A stretch of DNA of 64,000 bases from Streptomyces brasiliensis. Lineage in GTDB: Bacteria > Actinomycetota > Actinomycetes > Streptomycetales > Streptomycetaceae. Numbering within the stretch: position 1 is the first letter of the stretch; each line of letters opens with the position of its first letter. The stretch covers positions 124,001 through 188,000 of the forward strand of contig NZ_BMQA01000006.1 in NCBI RefSeq assembly GCF_014647875.1. Direction: 5' to 3'. The notes beneath the pieces were generated by a model, which was not told the DNA's origin, made no database searches, and saw only the letters and a list, made by a program, of their open reading frames with translations. This document shows positions 24,351 through 31,664 of the stretch, one piece after another. A program made the translations under genes and the position numbers.

Positions 24351-26174
24351 TCACTCGCCGGTGTCGGGCCGTTCGGCCCCGGCTCGGCGGCCGCGCGCCC
24401 ACAGGGTGCCGCCGGCCACGAGCGCCAGCAGACAGACGCTGAAGCCGCCCACCGCCCAGGCGGTGAGCGAGGAGTCGGTGGAGGTCTCGGCGGCACTCGC
24501 GCGCGCCGCGTCGAGGGGGGTGGCGCCGGCCACCGGGGCGGAGCCGTCGGGCGTCTCCCCCGGCACGGGCAGTCCGCCCGGCTGTTCCTGCTGCTGCCCC
24601 TGCTCGCCGGGTGCGGGAGTGGCCGTACCGCCGGTGGCCGGGGTGGACTCACCGCCCGCCGCCGCCTTCGACAGGGCGACCTTCGTGCCGTCCCGGTACG
24701 CGTTCTTCCGCTCGAAGTCCAGCGAGCCGGTGAAGTCCTTCAGGCTCGTCAGGTCGAAGGCACCCTTGAGGCAGCTGACGGTGAAGGTGTACTTGCCGCG
24801 CAGGTCGGTGAAACCGGCGATGCTCGCGTAGTCCTTCATCGTGTAGATGAGCGGGATCTCGAGGCCGCCGCCCGGCACCGAGTGGTAGGTGGTGAGCGGC
24901 GCGTTGCCGACGACGATCTGTCCGTCGCGCGGGAAGCCGGCCCCCTTGACCCGTGCGATGACGTTGGCGGTCTTCCTCGGGCAGGGCGCCTCGGCGGTGA
25001 GGCTGATGGGCTCGGTGTCGGTGCCCTTCGCGGGGGTGACGGCGAGCCCGCCGCCGGTGGCCGCCCGCGCGTCGGTGGGCGTGCCCGCAAGGAGCGCGCC
25101 GGTGACCAGCAGCACCGCCGCGAGGCCGACCGCCTGCCGGGCGCCGGACGTCGTACGCGCCGAACGGACCGACGGGGCCGCCGAGTCACGGCGCCGCCGG
25201 CGTCGGATCACCTCGAAGGTGACGATCGCGGCGAGCACGAGCAGCAGGGCGAGCAGCGCCCACGGTACGGCGGTGAAGGCCTCGGTGCGGGTGACGCGGG
25301 GCAGGATGCGGTGCTTGATGTCACCGCGCACCGGTTCGGGGTCCACGGTGACCGTGGTCGTGTCGCGGAACCAGGGGCGGACGCCGGTGGCCGACGTGCT
25401 CACGTGGATCGCGTCACCCGGCAGCAACTCGGGGAGCTCATGGAGGGGCGCCGTCTTCGCGGTGCCGCCCAGGCCGTCGCGGACGCGGACCGTCTGGTGG
25501 GCGGCGAGCCGTACGTTTCCGGTGTTGCGCAGGGTGTACGTCACGGTCGCGGAGCCGGCGCCGAAGGGGTTGGCGGTGCCGTGGTAGACGGTGCGCAGGT
25601 CCTCGACGGTGAGCCGGGTGGTGAGTTCACCGGCCACGCGGAGGTAGACACGCGCGCCGACGCGCTGGTCGACGGCGACCCGGTCGCCCTTCTTGTCGGT
25701 GGTCGTGGCCGCGAGCGAGGCGACGATGCCGCCGACGTGGTCGCCGGGAGTCGCCTTCGGCGGGATGTGCAGGGTGAAGGGCACGATGACGCGGGAGCGG
25801 GCCGGGACCTTCACACGGCTCTTGTCGACCTTGATCCAGGAGCCGACGTCCGCGGGCCGGTGCTTGGCCGCGAACAGGTCGAAGCCGCCGTCGGCGGTGG
25901 TGAACGCGTCCTGGGCGTACACCCTCAACGTGAGGGGCTTCTTGCCGTAGTTGAAGACGGCGATGTGGTCCGTGACGCGGGCGCCCGGGGTGGCGCCGTA
26001 GGAGAAGTTGGGCCGCGCGTCGGGCTTCTTCGCGGCCGAGGGCTGGACGCCGAACGTGGTACGCCCCGTTCCTCCGGCACCGGGTACCGCGGCCGACGCG
26101 TGCGTGGCCGGGAGGACGGCGAGGAGGCAGGCGGCCAGGACGGCGGCGATGCGGCGGGCTGAGGTCGTGATCAT
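24351..26174 (-). CDS. DUF916 (WxL-interacting-like) protein fused to cluster-specific surface module
   Basis: A 607-residue protein with two secreted units. Unit one has a signal peptide (1-29), a DUF916-like domain (about 38-185: FGVQPSAAKKPD, ITVPF-type strand VIVPFTLHIPPKATPGDHVG, GGIVASLAA) and a second beta domain. A membrane helix (about 303-323) and an RRRRRR tail follow. Unit two begins with an internal signal-like helix (about 347-372, ending DARAATGG), then the shared cluster domain (Cys398, GFPRDGQIVVGNAP), a Gln/Pro-rich linker and a last membrane helix with an ARGRR tail. Topology as drawn is consistent with both domains outside. DUF916 proteins bind peptidoglycan and WxL proteins in Firmicutes; here that role is inferred. 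The internal signal indicates an ancient gene fusion. Confidence 0.75.
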   Translation of the reverse strand: MITTSARRIAAVLAACLLAVLPATHASAAVPGAGGTGRTTFGVQPSAAKKPDARPNFSYGATPGARVTDHIAVFNYGKKPLTLRVYAQDAFTTADGGFDLFAAKHRPADVGSWIKVDKSRVKVPARSRVIVPFTLHIPPKATPGDHVGGIVASLAATTTDKKGDRVAVDQRVGARVYLRVAGELTTRLTVEDLRTVYHGTANPFGAGSATVTYTLRNTGNVRLAAHQTVRVRDGLGGTAKTAPLHELPELLPGDAIHVSTSATGVRPWFRDTTTVTVDPEPVRGDIKHRILPRVTRTEAFTAVPWALLALLLVLAAIVTFEVIRRRRRRDSAAPSVRSARTTSGARQAVGLAAVLLVTGALLAGTPTDARAATGGGLAVTPAKGTDTEPISLTAEAPCPRKTANVIARVKGAGFPRDGQIVVGNAPLTTYHSVPGGGLEIPLIYTMKDYASIAGFTDLRGKYTFTVSCLKGAFDLTSLKDFTGSLDFERKNAYRDGTKVALSKAAAGGESTPATGGTATPAPGEQGQQQEQPGGLPVPGETPDGSAPVAGATPLDAARASAAETSTDSSLTAWAVGGFSVCLLALVAGGTLWARGRRAGAERPDTGE

Positions 26175-26256
26175 GAGGCGTCGTCCGTTCGAGCGCGAGC
26201 GAGACCGGTACGGGGTAGCGGGGGACGGGGGTGGAAGTCGCAGAGGGAGCGGCGGT

Positions 26257-26287
26257 GGCCGGGACGGGTGGGGCACCCGTCCCGGCC
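26257..26287 (-). terminator. Strong hairpin inside the cluster
   Basis: GGCCGGGACGGGT and ACCCGTCCCGGCC form a perfect 13-bp stem with a 5-nt loop in the 164-nt gap between the WxL-like gene and the DUF916 gene. There is no U-tract. It may attenuate read-through or protect the 3' end of the upstream message, dividing the cluster into two expression levels. Confidence 0.5.
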
Positions 26288-26338
26288 CGGGGCGGTCCTC
26301 GGGGGAAGTGGAGCCGCCCCGTCAGCCATCCGACCGGG

Positions 26339-27913
26339 TCAGATGGCCGTCAGGGTGAGCGTCGCGGTGTAGGTGCCGGCCACGGTCGAGGTCGGCACGT
26401 TGAACGCGAGGTCGGCGCCGAGGTGGGCGGTGCCGAGACCGCTGCCGCCCGCCAGCGAGCGGGACGACTTCAGGCCGGCCGAGCCCGAGTCGGCGGGAGC
26501 CACACCGTTGGCCGCGGCGACCGCGCCACCGGCGGTGACCGTCTGGGCCGCGCCCTTGTCGATCACCTTCGGGGTCCAGCCGAGGTTCTGGCCGTTGATC
26601 TGGTGCGAACCGCCGTCCGAGAAGTCGGTCACCTGACCGCTGACGGACCAGCCGGGGTTGCCCGCGCGGGTGTCGGTGAGCGTGACCGGGTTGATCGCGC
26701 CCGCGGTGGTGAGCAGGTCACCGTCGGCGTTGAGCTGCGGGGACGGCAGCGTGACGTGCGGGTTGTCCACGCTGATGACCAGGGCGCCCGACTCGACGGT
26801 GGTGGTGATGTCCTCGGACGCGGTGACGCCCGCGAACGCACCGATCACGTACGGGACGGCACCGGAGGCGGAACCGGCGTACGCGTCGGGGTCAGTCGGG
26901 ACGAAGACGGCCGTGAAGGAGTGGTCGCCCTCGTCCAGGCTGCTGGTGCTGAAGGAGGCCTGGCCGGCGGCGACCGGCACGGTGCCCAGCGTGGTGGTGG
27001 TGCCGCCCACGGTGTCCTGGAACTTCACGGAACCGGCCGCGGAGGCCGGCGACACCGAGGCCGTCATGGAGACCGGGCTGAACTTGTCGGCGGTACCGGC
27101 CGGGGAGACGGCCAGCGCGGTGGTGGTCGGGGTCGCCGGGGCGGCCTCGACGGTGTAGGCGACCGCGCTCGACGTCGAGCCGTTGTAGGCCGTGCTCGCC
27201 GGGGTGAACACGGCGGTCAGCGAGTGGTCGCCCGCCTTCAGGGCGCTCGTGGTGAGCTCGGCCTGGCCGCCGGAGACGGTGACCGGGTTGCCCAGCGCGT
27301 TGCCGTTGTCGCGGAACTGGACCTTGCCCTCGGCACCCGCGGGGCCGACGGACGCGGTCAGCGTCACCGGGGTGCCCGCGGTGACCGGGGCGTTCGGGGA
27401 CACCGCGAGAGAGGTGGTGGTGTCGGTCTTCACGGCCGGGTCGGTGTTCTGGTACTCGGTGTTCGAGGTGAACCAGATCGACGTCGTGTAGTCACCCAGG
27501 CTGGTGGCGTTGAACGCCGTACGGCAGATCACCGTGAAGGTGTACTTGCCGGTCAGTGTGGTGAAGCCCGCCGTGTTGGCGTAGTCGCGCATGGTCTGCG
27601 TCAGCGGCACGACCATGCCGCCGTTCGGCGCCGTGGGGTAGGTGGTGATCGGCGAGTTGCCGACCACGTTCTGGCCCTCGTCCGGGAAGCCCGAACCGGC
27701 CACCGTCACGAGGATGTTGGTCGCGCTGTCCGGGCAGGCACCCGACGTCGTCAGGCTGATGCCCGAGTCGTCGAAGCCGGTGGCCGGGTCGACCACGGCC
27801 GTGCCGATCTCGGCGGCCGACGCCGAGGGCGCCACGATCAGGCCGCCCGCCAGCACGGCGACCAGGCCCGCGAGACCGCCCGCCAGGGCCCGCGAGAGAG
27901 TTTTCTTCAGCAC
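26339..27913 (-). CDS. Secreted WxL-like protein with cluster-specific and Ig-like domains
   Basis: A 524-residue protein. A signal peptide (to about residue 34) precedes the shared cluster domain (Cys in TTSGACPDSATN, GFPDEGQNVVGNSP, NGGMVVPLTQTMRDYANTAG, FTVICRTAF). Two Ig-like repeats follow (KVQFRDNGNALGNPVTVSGG; SVKFQDTVGG). The C-terminal 150 residues resemble a WxL domain: VTLTDTRAGNPGWSVSGQV with a W-x-V motif, and the final strand VAGTYTATLTLTAI, where WxL proteins usually have Y-T-A-T-L-T-W-x-L. The second Trp is absent, so the match is partial. It lies directly upstream of a DUF916 gene, the usual WxL partner, which supports the reading. The start is the GTG at 27913, with AAGGAGAG upstream. 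Confidence 0.75.
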   Translation of the reverse strand: MLKKTLSRALAGGLAGLVAVLAGGLIVAPSASAAEIGTAVVDPATGFDDSGISLTTSGACPDSATNILVTVAGSGFPDEGQNVVGNSPITTYPTAPNGGMVVPLTQTMRDYANTAGFTTLTGKYTFTVICRTAFNATSLGDYTTSIWFTSNTEYQNTDPAVKTDTTTSLAVSPNAPVTAGTPVTLTASVGPAGAEGKVQFRDNGNALGNPVTVSGGQAELTTSALKAGDHSLTAVFTPASTAYNGSTSSAVAYTVEAAPATPTTTALAVSPAGTADKFSPVSMTASVSPASAAGSVKFQDTVGGTTTTLGTVPVAAGQASFSTSSLDEGDHSFTAVFVPTDPDAYAGSASGAVPYVIGAFAGVTASEDITTTVESGALVISVDNPHVTLPSPQLNADGDLLTTAGAINPVTLTDTRAGNPGWSVSGQVTDFSDGGSHQINGQNLGWTPKVIDKGAAQTVTAGGAVAAANGVAPADSGSAGLKSSRSLAGGSGLGTAHLGADLAFNVPTSTVAGTYTATLTLTAI

Positions 27914-27959
27914 TGTCGTGCTCTCCTTCTACGAGGATCTCTAAAGGATCTTCAGGGCG

Positions 27960-28976
27960 TCAGGGGGTCTGCTGGCTGGTGCTGCCGCAGTTCGGGTTGA
28001 CCGCGAAGCCGTAGGTGTTGATCACCGACGTCTGCTTGCAGATCAGGGAGTCGGAGCCGACGAAGACCTGGCTGTACGGCGCCGTGGCGATCTTGCTGGT
28101 CGGGATGACGTTGTAGACGTCGCGCTTCACACCGAAGTTGGAGTTGAGGACCGTCGGCGCGAGTCCGTCGATCGTGCCGAGGATCGCCCGTCCGCGCAGG
28201 TCGGCGATGGTCTGCGAGGCCTGCGAGTTGTACTGGGCGATGGAGAACGGGACGATCGACTTGTCGTCGAGAACGCGGCCGTCGTGCTCCTGGACCGGCT
28301 TGCCGTTCTTGGTGTCCTTGATGCAGGGGTAGATACCGGCGACCACGTCGGCGTCCGTGATGCCCATCTGGGACTCCCAGAAGCTGCGGGTACCGGAACC
28401 GGCCTGCGGCAGAAGCACGTTGAGGCTGTAGTTCGGGGCGGTGCCCACGTAGTTGGCGTCGCAGTGGTAGATCGCCTTGAGGTCGTTCAGCGTCAGCTTG
28501 CGCGGCGTCGTGCCGGTGGGCGTGACGGCGTAGGTGACGGCGTCCACCGCGAACGGGACGTAGGTCAGGCCCGGGTTGGAGGCGGCCAGGTTGAGGCTGG
28601 AGGAACGGGCGAAGTCCAGGCAGCCGTCACCGGCTCCCGCGTTCGCCTGCAGCGAGTTCTGCAGGGCGGTGCGGCCGGCGCCCGAGCCGTTCGGGCGGGT
28701 CATGGTGCAACCCGGCTTGGTGGCGGGGTCCTTGGTGGTGATGTTGGCCGAGCCGGTGGCGTCGTAGGAGCCGATCACCTTGGTGCCGTTGATGGTGACG
28801 GCGTTGGCCATGCCGTTCATCACGTCCTGCGTCGTGTCGGAACCGACGCCGGACAGCTGACGGTAGGTCGGCGTGCCCGACGGGTCGGCCGCGGCCTGCG
28901 TGACGGCGATGGTGCCGGTCAGCAGTCCGGCGAGGCCGACGGCGGCGACGGCGACGGCTGCCATTCTCTTGTTCAC
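27960..28976 (-). CDS. PstS-like phosphate-type solute-binding protein
   Basis: A 338-residue secreted protein with a signal peptide (to about residue 31, ending AAADPSG) and no lipobox Cys, so it is not predicted to be a lipoprotein. The body is a type II periplasmic-binding fold: YRQLSGVGSDTTQDVMNGMA at the start, a second ligand-loop segment (DFARSSSLNL), and LLPQAGSGTRSFWESQMG, the GSGT-type oxyanion-binding loop of PstS relatives. Four Cys suggest disulfides. The start is a GTG at 28976. How it stays near the membrane is unclear; it may diffuse or dock on the anchored homologues encoded upstream. The ligand could be phosphate or another oxyanion. Confidence 0.78.
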   Translation of the reverse strand: MNKRMAAVAVAAVGLAGLLTGTIAVTQAAADPSGTPTYRQLSGVGSDTTQDVMNGMANAVTINGTKVIGSYDATGSANITTKDPATKPGCTMTRPNGSGAGRTALQNSLQANAGAGDGCLDFARSSSLNLAASNPGLTYVPFAVDAVTYAVTPTGTTPRKLTLNDLKAIYHCDANYVGTAPNYSLNVLLPQAGSGTRSFWESQMGITDADVVAGIYPCIKDTKNGKPVQEHDGRVLDDKSIVPFSIAQYNSQASQTIADLRGRAILGTIDGLAPTVLNSNFGVKRDVYNVIPTSKIATAPYSQVFVGSDSLICKQTSVINTYGFAVNPNCGSTSQQTP

Positions 28977-29002
28977 GTGCGATACCTCTCGGGTTAGGCT
29001 TT

Positions 29003-29021
29003 CGCCGGGTGGTGCCCGGCG
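29003..29021. other. Intergenic hairpin
   Basis: CGCCGGG and CCCGGCG form a 7-bp stem with a TGGTG loop in the gap between two cluster genes. A run of five T follows on the plus strand only, so it is unlikely to be a classical terminator for the minus-strand operon; it may be an mRNA-stability element. Confidence 0.3.
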
Positions 29022-29075
29022 CGGTTTTTCGGACAGTTCGTTGGCGCGGACCTGTCGTTCAGTCGGGTTCGGGCA

Positions 29076-31664
29076 TCACCTCCCGGGGTCGCGGGACGTC
29101 TTGTCCCTGGCGCGCCAGGCCGCGACGCCGGCCACGAGACGCGGCACCACCGTCGGCAGGACGGGGCCGCAGACCGCGGCGGCGAGGCCGGTGACCAGGG
29201 CGATCAGCAGGGCGTAGCGCACGGCGCCGAGCGCCCAGTCGGGTGTGTCCGGCAGCGCCTGGTCGGCGGCCGCGGGCGCGGTGGAAGGGCTGCCGGACGG
29301 ATTGGCGGACGTGGAGAGGGTGGAAGCCCCCTTGGCGCCGGTGCCGCCGGACCCGGCACCCGTCCCGGCGGGATCGCCGGGCGTTCCGGCGCCACCGTCC
29401 CCGGAGCCGGCCCCGCCCACCGCGCTCCCGCCCGTGGTGTCGGAACCCGCCCCCGTACCGGTACCGCCCGTCGTGTCCCCGTCGCCCGGGCCCGGCTTGC
29501 CGGCGCGGGCCGCGATGGCGTCGGCGGCCGCGCGGGTCTCGGCACGGGCCGAGGCGGGCAGCGGGGCATAGCCCTCGGGCAGCGTGCCCGCGGTGACACC
29601 GGGCCGCTGTCCGTTGCCCGCCGCGTACCGCAGCAGGGCCGCGTACTCCTGGCCCTCCGCGCGGGTGAGGTTCTCGGGGACGGTCGCCGCGTAGGTGAAC
29701 AAGGTGAGCGGATAGGCGGTGGCGGACTTCGTGGTCGGGTCGGGCTCGTCCACGCCCGCGACCCCGGACGGCTTCATCGCCGCCTGCGCGGCGAGCATCC
29801 CGGCCGTGGAAGGGGCCACGAACCGGCCGGCCGCGTTCTGCAGCCGGGCCGTCACCAGGCCGTAGCGCGCCGCGGTCGCGGTATCGGTGAGAGCGAGGAT
29901 GGCCCGCTTGCCGGCGGCCTGCGGCGGGTTCTTCTTGTAACCGGGGGGCGTAGTCGTGGCGTCCCAGGTGCTGCGGGCCAGCGTGTCCCCGCGTGCCGCG
30001 GAGCGGGCGGCGTTGTGCAGGTCGTTGGCGTAGGGATGCTTGTCCTGGATGCACAGCGGACTGTCGGGATGGTCCGCGAACTGCTGGCAGAACGGATCGC
30101 TCTTCGGGAACTCCTCCCGCGGGAGGGCGATGTCCTTGTAGTTCGGGTTGACCGTCATGCCCGTGAAACCGCGATCGCCGTAGCTGCCCTGGTTGTCGGG
30201 GGTGCCGCTGAGGAACTCGCGCGCGGCCGGATCGCTGTTCACCCAGTTCCACAGCTGCCACGTCGAGTCGGACAGCGCCTCGGGCACGAGCACGTCGCCG
30301 AGGGCACCGCCGAAGTCGAGATCCGCGTAGTCCGGGTTGTACTTGAGGAACTCCGGGTCGCGGCCCAGGTTGAACGGGTTGCCCTCGGTGCTCTTGGCGA
30401 AGCGCGAATTGCCGTCCTGGTACGACTCGGTGAGCAGCTTGGCCAACAGCCGCGGGGTGAGGTTGAGGGACGTCAGACGGGCTCCGTCGCGGGCCCTGAC
30501 GGCGTCGGGCGCGCTGAAGCCGGACTGGCTCTCGATGAAGAAGCCGATGGTCAGGCCGGACAGGGAGACGGGCGCGTAGACAGGCCGCATGCCGGGCGTC
30601 AGGTCCTCACCGGTCGCGGGGCGGCCCAGGAAGACCATGCCGGGCTCGTCGGAGCGCAGCTTGATGCGGGCGGTGTGGTCGGTGCTCGACGCGAAGCTGT
30701 AGATGGTCCTTTTCCCGGACTGGCACAGGGCGGGTTCCCAGCGCTGGATGGCCTCGGTGACCAGCTCGTTGCCGAGCGTGCTTCGCTCGTCGGCGCCGAT
30801 CGGGCAGAAGTTGCCTATCGGCTCGAAGCTCAGTGGTACGACGAGACGGTGCTGCCAGTTGCTCGCGCTCAGTGGTGAGGACTGGAGCATTCCGCTGGCC
30901 TGGGCGGTGTACGAGGTGCCGTCGACCTCGCTCTCGCCGCGCGGTACGACGACGAGCCAGCACTTGCGTCCGGCCGCCGCACCGGATGCCCCCTTGGGCA
31001 CCTCGCCGCAGCCGAGGCCGGGTGCCTCCACGCCGGTCTGGGCCTCGAAGTAGACCTCACCGGTACCGTCGGGGCCGGTGCGGGCGTAGGGGATCTCGTT
31101 GGTGGTGCTCACGTCGTAGAAGTCGTTCCAGTTCCCCGTCGAACTCACGACATCGGACACTGAGCGGAACGGGACGTACGAGATGCCCGAGTCGGACGCG
31201 GGCGGCAGTTGCTGTGCCGGGTCCTTGAGACTGTCAGGGTCCTTGGGATCGCCGTAGGTGAGCTGCCGGGTGTTGGTGTACGCCCCCGCGGCCTGGCTGC
31301 CGGCGCCCGCGCCCAGCGCGGAGGAGCCGCCGAACTGGCACTGGTCGGGGTCCGGTCCGGAGCCGGCGTCGCCCCAGCACTGCATGATCTGCAGATAGTC
31401 GGCGGCGTAGGTGGTGTCGGAGACGGTCGGGGTGCCGCCCTTCCAGGAGATCTTGACGACCTGGTCGACCAGATTCTTGGTCTGACTGACCGTCACCTTC
31501 AGGTCGGCGTACGGGCCCTGTCCGGAGACGGTCGCCGCCGAGTCGTCGGTGGCGGCCTGGGCGGGGCCGGGTGCCGAGACGAGCACGGTGGTGCCGATCA
31601 CCGACAGCAGGACGACGGCGACGGCGACGGACGTGGTGAGGAAGCGGCGCAGTGCGGCGATCAC
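29076..31664 (-). CDS. Large membrane-anchored PstS-related receptor-like protein
   Basis: An 862-residue protein. An N-terminal signal segment (about 8-38) precedes an actinobacterial-specific beta-rich domain with several Cys (IMQCWGDAGSGPDPDQCQFGG). The central region has binding-protein character (LTIGFFIESQSGFS, LTPRLLAKLLTESYQDG, resembling the PstS helix that follows the ligand loop). A long Gly/Ser/Thr-rich stalk (about 715-790) leads to a C-terminal membrane helix (about 820-845) and a basic tail. The GTG start overlaps the upstream pstS-like stop by 4 nt. It may be a surface-exposed co-receptor that presents substrate to the PstCA permease; this role is inferred from gene order only. 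I know of no characterised homologue. Confidence 0.7.
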   Translation of the reverse strand: MIAALRRFLTTSVAVAVVLLSVIGTTVLVSAPGPAQAATDDSAATVSGQGPYADLKVTVSQTKNLVDQVVKISWKGGTPTVSDTTYAADYLQIMQCWGDAGSGPDPDQCQFGGSSALGAGAGSQAAGAYTNTRQLTYGDPKDPDSLKDPAQQLPPASDSGISYVPFRSVSDVVSSTGNWNDFYDVSTTNEIPYARTGPDGTGEVYFEAQTGVEAPGLGCGEVPKGASGAAAGRKCWLVVVPRGESEVDGTSYTAQASGMLQSSPLSASNWQHRLVVPLSFEPIGNFCPIGADERSTLGNELVTEAIQRWEPALCQSGKRTIYSFASSTDHTARIKLRSDEPGMVFLGRPATGEDLTPGMRPVYAPVSLSGLTIGFFIESQSGFSAPDAVRARDGARLTSLNLTPRLLAKLLTESYQDGNSRFAKSTEGNPFNLGRDPEFLKYNPDYADLDFGGALGDVLVPEALSDSTWQLWNWVNSDPAAREFLSGTPDNQGSYGDRGFTGMTVNPNYKDIALPREEFPKSDPFCQQFADHPDSPLCIQDKHPYANDLHNAARSAARGDTLARSTWDATTTPPGYKKNPPQAAGKRAILALTDTATAARYGLVTARLQNAAGRFVAPSTAGMLAAQAAMKPSGVAGVDEPDPTTKSATAYPLTLFTYAATVPENLTRAEGQEYAALLRYAAGNGQRPGVTAGTLPEGYAPLPASARAETRAAADAIAARAGKPGPGDGDTTGGTGTGAGSDTTGGSAVGGAGSGDGGAGTPGDPAGTGAGSGGTGAKGASTLSTSANPSGSPSTAPAAADQALPDTPDWALGAVRYALLIALVTGLAAAVCGPVLPTVVPRLVAGVAAWRARDKTSRDPGR

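Noticed and set aside
22028..24442. 804-codon plus-strand frame opposite the surface-protein genes
   Set aside because: Arg/Gly-rich antisense shadow of genes with signal peptides and conserved Cys.
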